A stretch of DNA of 54,347 nt, taken from Comamonadaceae bacterium (GTDB lineage: Bacteria; Pseudomonadota; Gammaproteobacteria; Burkholderiales; Burkholderiaceae_C). The position numbers and the translations under genes are program-made. Positions 17,133-25,696 of the stretch are shown here, piece after piece. Positions within the stretch are counted from its first letter, which is position 1, and every line of letters begins with the position of its first letter. The stretch spans positions 1 to 54,347 of the forward strand of contig CANGPN010000015.1 of the NCBI GenBank assembly GCA_947456305.1, in the 5' to 3' direction. The notes under the pieces are model-generated. The model had not been told where the DNA came from. It ran no database searches and saw only the letters and a list, made by a program, of their open reading frames with translations.

Positions 17133-18094
17133 GCTTCATTCCCTGCCACGATGGACATCACCGCCATGCGCACCGCTATACCAAAAGTGACTTGCGTGAG
17201 GATCACGCTTTGCGGTCCATCAACCACCGCTGATTCAATTTCCACGCCCCGGTTGATGGGTCCGGGGTGCATGACGATGGCATCCGGTTTGGCCAGTTGC
17301 ATGCGGCTTTGTGTCAGGCCAAAGCTTTTGAAATATTCTTGACTTGAGGGCAACAGCGCACCGCTCATGCGCTCGTTTTGTAAACGCAGTGCAATGACCA
17401 CATCGCAGTCGCGAATGCCTTCTTCGATGTTGTGAAACACTTTGACACCCAGTTGTGACAAATCGCCGGGCACCAAAGTCTTGGGGCCGACCACCCGCAC
17501 TTCGGCGCAGCCTAATGTTGTCAGCGCGTGAATATCAGACCGCGCCACTCGTGAATGCAGCACATCGCCAACGATAGCGACACGCAAATTGGCAAAGTCC
17601 TCTTTAAAATGACGGATGGTGTAGGCATCCAACAAACCCTGTGTGGGGTGTGCGTGTCTGCCGTCACCGGCGTTGATGACGTGCACATGCGGGGCCACGT
17701 GCTCAGCGATCAAGTACGGCGCACCGGACTCGCTGTGTCGCACCACAAAAATATCAGCTGCCATGGCACTCAGGTTGGCGATGGTGTCAAGCAAGCTCTC
17801 GCCTTTGCTGGCGGATGAACGCGCAATGTCCAGATTGAACACATCAGCACTCAAGCGTTTGGCGGCAATCTCAAACGTGGTGCGGGTGCGTGTGCTGTTT
17901 TCAAAAAATAAATTGAACACCGATTTACCGCGCAGCAACGGGACTTTTTTCACCTCGCGGTCATTCACTGATACAAACTGGCTGGCCGTGTCCAAGATGT
18001 GCGTCAATATGTCGCGCGACAAACCTTCGGTGGACAACAAGTGAATCAATTCACCGTTGCGGTTGAGTTGGGGATTGCGTTTGTACAGCATCAA
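17129..18094 (-). CDS. pyrB: Aspartate carbamoyltransferase, catalytic subunit
   Basis: A 321-residue enzyme that joins carbamoyl phosphate and aspartate to give N-carbamoyl-L-aspartate in pyrimidine synthesis. The carbamoyl-phosphate motif [13 protein letters not shown] is present, as is the [11 protein letters not shown] motif and the aspartate-binding loop region [11 protein letters not shown]. It overlaps pyrR by 4 bases on one side and pyrC' by 4 bases on the other. No pyrI regulatory subunit is present, consistent with a PyrB-PyrC' complex. Confidence 0.96.
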   Translation of the reverse strand: MMLYKRNPQLNRNGELIHLLSTEGLSRDILTHILDTASQFVSVNDREVKKVPLLRGKSVFNLFFENSTRTRTTFEIAAKRLSADVFNLDIARSSASKGESLLDTIANLSAMAADIFVVRHSESGAPYLIAEHVAPHVHVINAGDGRHAHPTQGLLDAYTIRHFKEDFANLRVAIVGDVLHSRVARSDIHALTTLGCAEVRVVGPKTLVPGDLSQLGVKVFHNIEEGIRDCDVVIALRLQNERMSGALLPSSQEYFKSFGLTQSRMQLAKPDAIVMHPGPINRGVEIESAVVDGPQSVILTQVTFGIAVRMAVMSIVAGNEA

Positions 18095-18594
18095 CTGCCC
18101 TCCACCGAAAAAATAAATTGACCGGCATCATTGCGCATCAAACGCAGCGACTGACCCGCAGGCAGACTCAATCGCGCGGCAGCGTAATCCGCTTGCACCG
18201 GCAACTCGCGCCCGCCTCTGTCGACCAATACTGCGAGGTGTACCGCAGCAGGACGACCGTAGTCAAACAATTCATTCACCACAGCGCGTATCGTGCGACC
18301 GGTGAATAACACGTCATCGATCAGCCATATCACTGCCCCATCCACTTCAAAAGGTAAGTGCGTGGCAGCGCTGTCGGCCAGCCCCCGTTTAGAAAAATCA
18401 TCTCGGTGCATGGAAGAAGACACCACACCCATGGGTTTGGCGCGCTGCAAGCTGGTTTGCAGTTGTTCAGCCAGCCACGCGCCACCAGAAGTGATGCCCA
18501 CCAAATGGGCGTTAGCAGGCACAAGTTGGTTTAAATCTTTCACCATTTGTGCATACAAGGACTGTGCATCTAAAGATAAATGTCCGGTTGTCAT
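18091..18594 (-). CDS. pyrR: PyrR-type phosphoribosyltransferase
   Basis: A 167-residue PRTase-fold protein with PRPP-binding motif [17 protein letters not shown]. PyrR proteins have uracil phosphoribosyltransferase activity and, in some bacteria, bind pyr mRNA to control attenuation. Its place before pyrB fits the pyrimidine operon. Whether it regulates RNA here is unknown; I see no obvious attenuator, because the upstream gene overlaps its start by 4 bases. Confidence 0.92.
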   Translation of the reverse strand: MTTGHLSLDAQSLYAQMVKDLNQLVPANAHLVGITSGGAWLAEQLQTSLQRAKPMGVVSSSMHRDDFSKRGLADSAATHLPFEVDGAVIWLIDDVLFTGRTIRAVVNELFDYGRPAAVHLAVLVDRGGRELPVQADYAAARLSLPAGQSLRLMRNDAGQFIFSVEGS

Positions 18595-19010
18595 GGATTT
18601 AACGTTCTTAGAAATTGGTCAAGAATCACACAAGCGGATGCTGCATCTACATCTGCAAACCCGCCGCTTTTGGCCTCAGTAGTCGAATAACGTTCATCGA
18701 CTTCAAACACAGGCAAAGAAAAACGCCCATGCAATTGCCGCGCAAATTTTTTGGCCTGCGCGGTGTTTTCGTGCGCCGCACCATCAGGGTGGTATGGCAC
18801 ACCGACCACCAGTGCATCGGGTTGCCAGCGCTCAATGTGTGTGGCAATCAACGGCCAACGCGCATCGCCACTGGCATTGACGGTGCCTTGCGGTTGCGCC
18901 TGCCCGAGCAAACGGGATGCGTATGCCACACCGGTGCGTTTCTGACCGAAATCGAAAGCGAGAAAGGATTGCAATAAGGCAAGTGAAGTCGGCTGGGCAG
19001 CCGTGTTCAT
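18591..19010 (-). CDS. ruvX: Putative pre-16S rRNA nuclease / Holliday junction resolvase-like YqgF
   Basis: With the ATG at 19010 the protein has 139 residues. It has the YqgF RNase H-like fold: FLAFDFGQKRTGVAYAS at the start (catalytic Asp in DFG), a central VVGVPYHPDGAAHENT and EVDERYSTTEA. It takes part in 16S rRNA 5'-end maturation. The chosen start overlaps the yqgE stop as ATGA (19010-19007); a start 10 codons earlier would give a 34-base overlap and is less likely. Confidence 0.93.
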   Translation of the reverse strand: MNTAAQPTSLALLQSFLAFDFGQKRTGVAYASRLLGQAQPQGTVNASGDARWPLIATHIERWQPDALVVGVPYHPDGAAHENTAQAKKFARQLHGRFSLPVFEVDERYSTTEAKSGGFADVDAASACVILDQFLRTLNP

Positions 19011-19612
19011 GCGTGGCCCGCCTGTGGCGACAGCATCCATGCTTGTAAACCCAGCAACGCCAATGCACTGTCGTAGCGGTGCTCAATGGGTGTGTCAAAA
19101 ATCACGTGGTCATCAGCTTCCACTGTCAACCAACTGTTTTCAGCCAGCTCGGACTCCAGTTGACCTTGTGCCCAAGCGGCGTAACCCAAAGTGATCAACA
19201 CACGCTTAGGGCCTGCGCCGGTAGACAAAGCTTCCAACACATCTTTGGAAGTGGTCATCTCCAGTCCGCCGGGAATCGCCAATGTCGATGCATACGCAGG
19301 CTCGGTTTGTCCGGGCTTGCCGCTGATATGTGACATGGGGTCATGCAATACAAATCCACGCTCTGTGTGTACCGGGCCGCCTTGAAACACAGGTATCTCA
19401 ATCAAATCCGCACGCCCGAGTTGCAATTCCACTTTTTCGAACAGCGACTGCATGCTCATAGGGCTGGGTTTGTTGATGATCAAACCGAGTGCGCCGCGCT
19501 CGCTGTGCTCGCACATATAAACCACGCTGCGGGAAAAAGACTCATCCATCAAGCCGGGCATGGCGATCAGGAAATGGTGGGTCAGGTTGATAGGTGCAGA
19601 ATCCATGGTCAT
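19007..19612 (-). CDS. YqgE/AlgH family protein
   Basis: A 201-residue YqgE (UPF0301) protein, with NLTHHFLIAMPGLMDESFSRSVVY at the N-terminus, the GALGLIINKP segment and a VFQGGPV motif, all typical. Its biochemical function is not settled. In many proteobacteria it is paired with ruvX, as here. It is the first gene of the five-gene string yqgE-ruvX-pyrR-pyrB-pyrC', so the promoter should lie in the short gap shared with the divergent photolyase gene (19613-19633). Confidence 0.92.
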   Translation of the reverse strand: MTMDSAPINLTHHFLIAMPGLMDESFSRSVVYMCEHSERGALGLIINKPSPMSMQSLFEKVELQLGRADLIEIPVFQGGPVHTERGFVLHDPMSHISGKPGQTEPAYASTLAIPGGLEMTTSKDVLEALSTGAGPKRVLITLGYAAWAQGQLESELAENSWLTVEADDHVIFDTPIEHRYDSALALLGLQAWMLSPQAGHA

Positions 19613-19633
19613 GCGACGATTTTAAGGGTGAAG

Positions 19634-21121
19634 ATGTCAAGCAAAGATTCCATGCAATTTACCTCGGTGTTGGTTTGGTTCAGGCGTGATTTACGCATGC
19701 AGGACCACACCGCCTTGAGCCTGGCTTTGCAACACAGCCAGAAGGTATTCGGTTGCTTTGTATTTGACCAAGACATTTTGAATGGCTTGCCGCCAGAAGA
19801 CCGCCGGGTGAACTTCATCCAGGCGTCGGTGACCGCATTGGACAGCCAATGGCGCGAACAAGCCGCCAAAACAGACAGCGGCCTGCTGGTTCGCTATGGC
19901 CAAGCGACATCAAGCATCGTTCAATTGGCTAAACAGCTCGGCGTGCAAGCGGTATACACCCACCATGACGATGAACCGCAGTCATTGGCACGCGACGCGC
20001 AAGTGCTGGGCGAGTTGGCAAACATTGGCATTGCTTTTCACAGCTTCAAAGACCATGTGGTGTTTGAACGCAGCGAAGTGATGACGCAAAGCGGCACCGC
20101 TTATGGCGTGTTCACGCCTTATAAAAATGCATGGATGAAAAAAATCACAGCTGCTGATATGGCCGAAAGACGCACAGCAGCCAAGCCGGGGCAGCTGGCA
20201 GCCATTCCGGCGGCTATGCGTCAACCCATGCCCGAATTGAAAAGCATGGGCTTTGAAACAGTTGACTTGGCAGCCTTGCATATTCAAGCGGGCAGCGCTG
20301 GTGCGCAGGCGTTGGTGAAAGATTTTGAACAACGCATCAGCCGTTATGAAGACACGCGCAATTTCCCGTCTGTCAAAGGGCCAAGCTACCTGAGCGTGCA
20401 TATGCGCTTCGGTACCGTGTCCATCCGGCAACTGGCGCGTCTGGCATACCCGCAAGCAATCAAAGGAGACGCCGGCGCGCAAACCTGGTTGTCCGAGTTG
20501 ATCTGGCGCGATTTTTACCACCAGGTCATGTTCCACCATCCGCATGCCATGACCTCGTCTTTTAAGCGTGAATACGATGCCATCGAATGGGAAAAAGGCA
20601 AAGACGGCAAAGCCTTGTTTGAGGCTTGGTGCCAAGGCCGCACCGGTTATCCGTTGGTTGACGCGGCCATGGCGCAAATCAACCAAACCGGCTATATGCA
20701 CAACCGCTTGCGCATGGTGGTGGCGAGTTTTCTGGTGAAAGACTTAGGCATTGACTGGCGTTGGGGCGAGCAGTATTTCGCCTTGCATTTGAATGATTTT
20801 GATCTGGCCGCCAACAACGGTGGCTGGCAATGGGCGAGTTCAAGCGGTTGCGATGCACAGCCTTACTTTCGCATCTTCAACCCGATTAACCAGAGCGAAA
20901 AATTTGATCCGCAAGGTAAATTCATCAAACGCTATGTGCCGCAACTGGCAGGTTTGTCAGACAAAGACATACACGCGCCTTGGCTGGCCAAGCCGCTGGA
21001 CTTGCAAGCGGCCGGTGTGGAATTGGGTAAAAACTATCCTTTGCCTTTGGTTGATCACGCCAAGGCCCGCGCTAAAACGCTGTTGCGCTATTCGGTGGTT
21101 GCCAAGAAGAAGACAGCTTAA
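19634..21121 (+). CDS. phrB: Deoxyribodipyrimidine photolyase (class I)
   Basis: Taken from the ATG at 19634 (AAGGG about 7 bases upstream), the protein has 495 residues. An N-terminal antenna-chromophore domain starts at VLVWFRRDLRMQDHTALSLA. The C-terminal FAD domain has the diagnostic TGYPLVDAAMAQINQTGYMH and NNGGWQWASSSGCDAQPYFR. It repairs cyclobutane pyrimidine dimers using light. The frame stays open upstream into yqgE, but a start there is not credible. Its stop shares the palindromic TTAA with the stop of the convergent rubredoxin gene. Confidence 0.95.
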   Translation: MSSKDSMQFTSVLVWFRRDLRMQDHTALSLALQHSQKVFGCFVFDQDILNGLPPEDRRVNFIQASVTALDSQWREQAAKTDSGLLVRYGQATSSIVQLAKQLGVQAVYTHHDDEPQSLARDAQVLGELANIGIAFHSFKDHVVFERSEVMTQSGTAYGVFTPYKNAWMKKITAADMAERRTAAKPGQLAAIPAAMRQPMPELKSMGFETVDLAALHIQAGSAGAQALVKDFEQRISRYEDTRNFPSVKGPSYLSVHMRFGTVSIRQLARLAYPQAIKGDAGAQTWLSELIWRDFYHQVMFHHPHAMTSSFKREYDAIEWEKGKDGKALFEAWCQGRTGYPLVDAAMAQINQTGYMHNRLRMVVASFLVKDLGIDWRWGEQYFALHLNDFDLAANNGGWQWASSSGCDAQPYFRIFNPINQSEKFDPQGKFIKRYVPQLAGLSDKDIHAPWLAKPLDLQAAGVELGKNYPLPLVDHAKARAKTLLRYSVVAKKKTA

Positions 21122-21336
21122 AGCTGCACCATTTCAAAGTCTTCTTTGCGTGCGCCGCACTCAGGACAGGTCCAGTTCATCGGCACCTGTTCCCAAGGTG
21201 TGCCGGGGGCAATGCCTTCGTCCGGCGCACCCGCCGCTTCGTCATAAATCCATCCGCAAATCAAGCACATCCAAGTTTTGTTCACAGCGTCTTTCCATTC
21301 GGTTAAAGGGCCATGGCCGCTTCTAAAGCGTGGCAT
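21118..21336 (-). CDS. Rubredoxin
   Basis: A 72-residue rubredoxin taken from the ATG at 21336, with two iron-binding cysteine pairs: WMCLICGWIYDE and WTCPECGARKEDF. Between them is the standard GIAPGTPWEQVP stretch. It is a small one-iron electron carrier. An upstream ATG at 21363 would overlap the start of the divergent thiD gene, and neither start has a strong ribosome site, so the first 20 or so residues are uncertain. Rubredoxin beside thiD and hemL is a common arrangement in Burkholderiales. Confidence 0.93.
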   Translation of the reverse strand: MPRFRSGHGPLTEWKDAVNKTWMCLICGWIYDEAAGAPDEGIAPGTPWEQVPMNWTCPECGARKEDFEMVQL

Positions 21337-21361
21337 AGAATGATTCAAAGTATAGACGGCC

Positions 21362-22276
21362 ATGAATCAACTCATCACGCTCACCGACGAAGGCCAGACT
21401 CCTGAAATGGCGCATCCTTGCGCCATGACATTCAACAGCAATGACCCCAGCGGTGCCGGTGGCCTGACCGCCGACATACTGGCCATGTCTTCAGTGGGCG
21501 CACATGTTCTCGCGGTTTGCACCGGCAGCTATTTGCGTGACACCGCAGAAACCTTTGACCATGCGGCCTTGGAAGAAGATGCGGTAGATGACCAAGCGCG
21601 CAATATCCTTGAAGACATTCCGGTTCAAGTCATCAAAGTCGGTTTTTGCGGCACCCCCGAAATCATTTCAGTCATTGCCGAGTTATGCAGCGATTACCCC
21701 GATGTGCCCGTGGTGGCTTACATGCCCAATTTATCCTGGTGGCAAGACGATCCTATTGAAGCCTACCAAGATGCATTCATGGAACTGCTGTTGCCGCAAA
21801 CCACCTTGCTGGTCGGCAACCACTCCAACTTATGGCGTTGGCTGTTGCCTGAATGGGGCAGCGAACGCACACCTACCGCGCGCGACATCGCCAAAGCCGC
21901 TGCTGAAAAAGGCGTGCCGTACACCTTGGTCACCGGCTTGCCGCAAGGCGGTCAGCATCTTGAAAACGCGTTGGCCACGCCACTGTCTGTCATGGTCAGC
22001 GAAACGATTGAGCGTTTTGATGCCGTCTTCACAGGTGCAGGCGACACTTTGAGCGCCACCGTGGCCGGCCTGCTTGCCATGGGCGACGACCTTGAAGCCT
22101 CAGTGGCTGAAGCATTCAGCTATTTAGACGGCGCATTGGATGCGGGCTTTCGCCCCGGCATGGGACACGCTGTGACCGACCGTTTGTTCTGGGCGCAAGC
22201 GCCTGAAGATGGCGACGAAGCAGCTGACCCGGCCAGCGCTGAAGACTTTTTGCCCGGCCACGATACCCGCCATTGA
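21362..22276 (+). CDS. thiD: Hydroxymethylpyrimidine/phosphomethylpyrimidine kinase
   Basis: A 304-residue ribokinase-fold protein of the ThiD family. NSNDPSGAGGLTADI gives the N-terminal substrate/phosphate loop, and FTGAGDTLSATVAGLL is the C-terminal anion-hole motif with the catalytic Asp. It phosphorylates HMP and HMP-P for thiamine synthesis. It is somewhat longer than E. coli ThiD because of an acidic C-terminal tail. An ATG at 21407 is an alternative start. hemL follows after 27 bases. Confidence 0.88.
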   Translation: MNQLITLTDEGQTPEMAHPCAMTFNSNDPSGAGGLTADILAMSSVGAHVLAVCTGSYLRDTAETFDHAALEEDAVDDQARNILEDIPVQVIKVGFCGTPEIISVIAELCSDYPDVPVVAYMPNLSWWQDDPIEAYQDAFMELLLPQTTLLVGNHSNLWRWLLPEWGSERTPTARDIAKAAAEKGVPYTLVTGLPQGGQHLENALATPLSVMVSETIERFDAVFTGAGDTLSATVAGLLAMGDDLEASVAEAFSYLDGALDAGFRPGMGHAVTDRLFWAQAPEDGDEAADPASAEDFLPGHDTRH

Positions 22277-22303
22277 TTTTTTCAACATCACTCATCCACA
22301 ACC

Positions 22304-23599
22304 ATGACTGATCTCAACCAAACCCTTTTCGACAGAGCCCGCCAAGTGATTCCCGGCGGTGTCAATTCACCTGTGCGCGCATTTCGCGCCGTTGGCGGCA
22401 CACCGCGGTTTGTCAAACGTGCGCAAGGCGCTTATTTTTGGGACGCGAACGACAAGCGTTACATCGACTACATAGGCTCTTGGGGTCCGATGATTTTGGG
22501 TCACGGTCACCCGGCGGTGCTCGAAGCAGTGCAAAAAGCCGCGCTCGATGGTTTTTCATTCGGTGCTCCCACAGAGCGTGAAATTCAATTGGTTGAAGCA
22601 CTGCTCAAACTCATGCCATCCATGGACATGGTGCGACTGGTCAGCTCCGGCACCGAAGCCGGCATGAGCGCATTGCGTCTCGCACGCGGCGCCACCGGGC
22701 GCAGCAAGATCATCAAGTTCGAAGGTTGTTACCACGGCCATGCAGATGCCTTGCTGGTGAAAGCCGGTTCGGGTCTGGCCACCTTCGGCAACCCCACCAG
22801 CGCCGGTGTGCCGCCTGAAGTGGTGCAACACACATTGGTGCTTGAGTACAACAACATCACACAGTTGGAAGAAGCATTTGCGCTGCACGGCAAAGAACTC
22901 GCGTGTTTGATGATCGAACCCATCGCGGGCAATATGAATTTTGTGCGTGCCAGCGTCCCCTTCATGAAACGTTGTCGTGAACTGTGTACGCAATACGGTG
23001 CTTTGCTGGTGTTTGATGAAGTGATGACCGGCTGTCGCGTGGCATTGGGCAGTGCACAAAGCGTGTATGCCAAATCCATCCCCGGTTTCGAACCCGATGT
23101 CACCGTGCTTGGCAAAGTGATTGGCGGCGGCATGCCGCTGGCAGCCTTTGGTGGCAAACGCGCGGTGATGGAACAACTCGCGCCCTTGGGTCCGGTGTAT
23201 CAGGCCGGCACACTCAGCGGCAACCCCGTGGCCACGGCTTGCGGACTGGCCACTTTGCATGAAATTTCCAAACCCGGTTTCTTTGATGCCTTGTCCGCGA
23301 CAACACGCTCACTGGTCGATGGTTTGACACAAGCCGCAGCCAAGGCCGGTGTACCCTTCAGCGCAGATTGCGAAGGCGGCATGTTCGGCTTTTTCCTGCT
23401 GCCGGAGTTACCGCAAAACTATGCCAAGGTGATGACCAGCGATTCACCCAAGTTCAACAAACTGTTTCATGGTTTGCTCGATCGCGGTGTGTACATCGCA
23501 CCGGCTTTGTACGAAGCAGGTTTTGTCAGCGGCGCGCACACAGCGCAAGACATTGCAGACACGGTGCAGGCTGCGGCAGAAGTGTTTGCCAGCTTGTAA
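22304..23599 (+). CDS. hemL: Glutamate-1-semialdehyde 2,1-aminomutase
   Basis: A 431-residue PLP enzyme that turns glutamate-1-semialdehyde into 5-aminolevulinate for haem synthesis. It starts with the typical [19 protein letters not shown] and has [18 protein letters not shown], the PLP-lysine segment [19 protein letters not shown] and the [12 protein letters not shown] motif. Length and motifs match the family throughout. Confidence 0.97.
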   Translation: MTDLNQTLFDRARQVIPGGVNSPVRAFRAVGGTPRFVKRAQGAYFWDANDKRYIDYIGSWGPMILGHGHPAVLEAVQKAALDGFSFGAPTEREIQLVEALLKLMPSMDMVRLVSSGTEAGMSALRLARGATGRSKIIKFEGCYHGHADALLVKAGSGLATFGNPTSAGVPPEVVQHTLVLEYNNITQLEEAFALHGKELACLMIEPIAGNMNFVRASVPFMKRCRELCTQYGALLVFDEVMTGCRVALGSAQSVYAKSIPGFEPDVTVLGKVIGGGMPLAAFGGKRAVMEQLAPLGPVYQAGTLSGNPVATACGLATLHEISKPGFFDALSATTRSLVDGLTQAAAKAGVPFSADCEGGMFGFFLLPELPQNYAKVMTSDSPKFNKLFHGLLDRGVYIAPALYEAGFVSGAHTAQDIADTVQAAAEVFASL

Positions 23600-23655
23600 T
23601 CTTTTGCCACGCTGACTTCATAACATCCCGGGGCGAGTCGAACACAATTTGCCAG

Positions 23656-24174
23656 ATGGACATGACCAATACACGTCAACCGCTGGCAGTCATGCAGGTC
23701 TATGTCGCTGCGCTTTTGATCTCATTGGCATCGGCATCTTTCGCGCAAACGACGAGTCCATCCTCCGGCGAAGAACACAAACTTCCCGCCATTTGGATAA
23801 ACCCCGGTTTTTATTCAGCGCATTTCGATACCGACAAAGGGTTGCGCAACAGCAACCCCGGCTTTGGCGTGGAAGTTGCCATCAATCAAGACTGGTCAGC
23901 CACTGCGGGTGAATTCATAAATAGCAATGACGCACGCTCAAATTATGTCGGTGCGTATTACCAGGCTTGGCATATAGCAAGCTGGAAATTCGGGGTGGTG
24001 GGCGGTGCTTTCAATGGTTATCCGAATGCATTCAACGGCGGATGGTTTCCGGCGCTGCTGCCGGTAGCGACATGGGAAGGAGAACGCTTAGGATTGAATA
24101 TTGCGTTTGTACCGCCGCTGCAAGACCGCTTGTACGGCGCGATCAGTTTTCAGTTGAAACTGCGGGTCAATTAA
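23656..24174 (+). CDS. Predicted small outer-membrane beta-barrel protein
   Basis: A 172-residue exported protein: a signal peptide (VYVAALLISLASASFAQ) is followed by a chain of short amphipathic strands and Gly/Asn turns (NPGFGVEVAINQDWSATAG, AFNGYPNAFNGG), ending LYGAISFQLKLRVN. Size and pattern resemble the protein at 11567-12076, and the two may be distant paralogues. The start at 23656 is uncertain because no ribosome site is clear; an ATG at 23692 would still leave a signal peptide. Its function is unknown. Confidence 0.6.
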   Translation: MDMTNTRQPLAVMQVYVAALLISLASASFAQTTSPSSGEEHKLPAIWINPGFYSAHFDTDKGLRNSNPGFGVEVAINQDWSATAGEFINSNDARSNYVGAYYQAWHIASWKFGVVGGAFNGYPNAFNGGWFPALLPVATWEGERLGLNIAFVPPLQDRLYGAISFQLKLRVN

Positions 24175-24181
24175 TTATTAA

Positions 24182-24222
24182 TTAGGGTCAGGTTCCGAAA
24201 TTGGGGTCAGGTTCCAATTAAT
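24182..24222. repeat. REP-like repeat, two tandem cores
   Basis: GGGTCAGGTTCC occurs at 24185-24196 and GGGGTCAGGTTCC at 24203-24215, followed by AATTAATTT. The second copy repeats one arm of the palindrome at 15754-15809 (GGGGTCAGGTTCCAATTAAT). The stop codon and last codons of the following minus-strand ATPase gene lie inside this copy. Confidence 0.85.
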
Positions 24223-25376
24223 TTAAACCCAACGTCTTGCCATCCCCACACGTACATCCCTTCACGCTCGTAAGAGAGTTTGCCTCCGTAAACCAGCGAT
24301 GGCTGTAGGCTTTCTTCACCTGCAAACTTTTGCCACTTTTTTAAGCCATCGGACCAGTCGCTGGCAAAGGTGCTGCCAGACTTGATTTCGATAGCTTGCA
24401 ACCCTTGAGCGCTTTCAACTACCACATCCACTTCGTTGCCAGCGCTGTCTCGCCAGAAATAAAGATCACTGGGCTTTCCCGCATTCAAACACTGTTTCAT
24501 GAGTTCACTCACAACATAAGTTTCAAACAGCGCGCCGCGTGCGGCATGGGTTTCTAGCGTGGCTACATCGCGAATACCCAGCAACCAAGCGGCCAGCCCC
24601 ACATCGCAAAAATAGAGTTTGGGTGCTTTCACCAAGCGCTTGCCGAAGTTGCAGTGGTGCGGTTGCAGCAAGGTCACGATGTAACTGGCTTGCAGCACCG
24701 ACAACCAGTGTTTGGCCGTCACAGACGAGATGCCGCAATCTGCGCCTAATGATGAGAGGTTGAGCAACTGGCCGCTGCGGGCGGCGCACATCTTCACAAA
24801 GGTTTGGAATTGAGATAAATCGCGCACCGAGACCAACTGACGCACATCGCGCTCGAGGTAAGTGCTGATGTAGTTGGCAAACCAGTCTTGCGGCGAAATA
24901 TCACGGTCGTACAGCGCGGGATAGCCACCTTGAAACAAAGCGGTGTTCAAGTCTTTGGGAGCATTGTTCGCTGTGGCCACTTCGTCTGCACTCAGTGGCA
25001 ACAATTCGACACGCCCTACCCGGCCAGCCAATGTTTGGGTGATGCCCACGATCAAGTCGAATTGCGCCGAGCCGGTGAGCACAAAGTCACCCATGATGCC
25101 GCGCTCATCCACCAGACCTTGCAGCCAGGACAGCAACTCGGGGCAGCGCTGCACCTCGTCGAGCACAGCACCGTCCGAGAAGCGTTGCAAAAAGCGCTTG
25201 GGGTCTTGCAGGGCAAAGGAGCGCTCGTCCGGATTCTCTAAAGACACATAGGTTTTGCTGCTGAACACCGACTTGGCCAACGTGGTTTTGCCTGACTGAC
25301 GGGGTCCGGTGATGACGACCACGGGAAAGCCTTTGGCTAGGCGTTTGAGGGTGGGGGTAGCGGCACGGAGGATCAT
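24207..25376 (-). CDS. AAA ATPase with DUF4143 C-terminal domain
   Basis: Taken from the ATG at 25376 the protein has 389 residues. The N-terminal AAA_14 domain has Walker A VVITGPRQSGKTTLA and Walker B GAVLDEVQRCP, then FVLTGSAQFDL as sensor 1. A winged-helix region follows, and the C-terminal DUF4143 domain has a PD-(D/E)xK-like strand pair (NEVDVVVE and AIEIKSG). The biological role of this family is unknown; copies are numerous and mobile in bacterial genomes. The last residues, KLIGT, and the TGA are encoded by the REP-like repeat, so the native C-terminus may have been replaced. A longer frame runs upstream to 25466 but has no better start. Confidence 0.85.
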   Translation of the reverse strand: MILRAATPTLKRLAKGFPVVVITGPRQSGKTTLAKSVFSSKTYVSLENPDERSFALQDPKRFLQRFSDGAVLDEVQRCPELLSWLQGLVDERGIMGDFVLTGSAQFDLIVGITQTLAGRVGRVELLPLSADEVATANNAPKDLNTALFQGGYPALYDRDISPQDWFANYISTYLERDVRQLVSVRDLSQFQTFVKMCAARSGQLLNLSSLGADCGISSVTAKHWLSVLQASYIVTLLQPHHCNFGKRLVKAPKLYFCDVGLAAWLLGIRDVATLETHAARGALFETYVVSELMKQCLNAGKPSDLYFWRDSAGNEVDVVVESAQGLQAIEIKSGSTFASDWSDGLKKWQKFAGEESLQPSLVYGGKLSYEREGMYVWGWQDVGFKLIGT

Positions 25377-25380
25377 TTGT

Positions 25381-25409
25381 GCAATTTTAAAGTTTAACTT
25401 TAAATTTGC
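25381..25409. promoter_or_regulatory. Near-palindrome directly upstream of the DUF4143 ATPase start
   Basis: The 29 bases from GCAATTTTAAAG to CTTTAAATTTGC read almost the same on both strands, with only a few mismatched positions. They lie 5 bases before the ATG of the ATPase gene. The position suggests an operator or a structured leader. Confidence 0.4.
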
Positions 25410-25509
25410 AATGCCTTGATTAAATGCTGTAAGTGCTTTGTTCTGATTTAAGTGACTAGTGCTCACTCTGAAAAATGTAATTGAGCCAGGACATATAATT
25501 AATTATTTA

Positions 25510-25539
25510 TTGATATATAAAATGTAAAATTTGTATAAT
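25510..25539 (+). promoter_or_regulatory. Sigma70-like promoter for the orphan membrane gene
   Basis: TTGATA at 25510-25515 and TATAAT at 25534-25539 are separated by 18 bases. The promoter would give a leader of about 150 bases before the TTG start at 25697. That leader contains a strong AGGGAGG (25639-25645) that is not followed by a usable start codon. Confidence 0.55.
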
Positions 25540-25696
25540 AGTAATTAATTTATTGATGTGCCCGACCGATGGGCGTTTGAATTCAATTGTTGATGCGACG
25601 ACTTTCTAGGTTTATGAAACTGTAAATTTGAATCTTTAAGGGAGGATAAATCAAAGCTGATCCGCCCACAGTCCTAAGTAATTAGAGCTAGATCAA

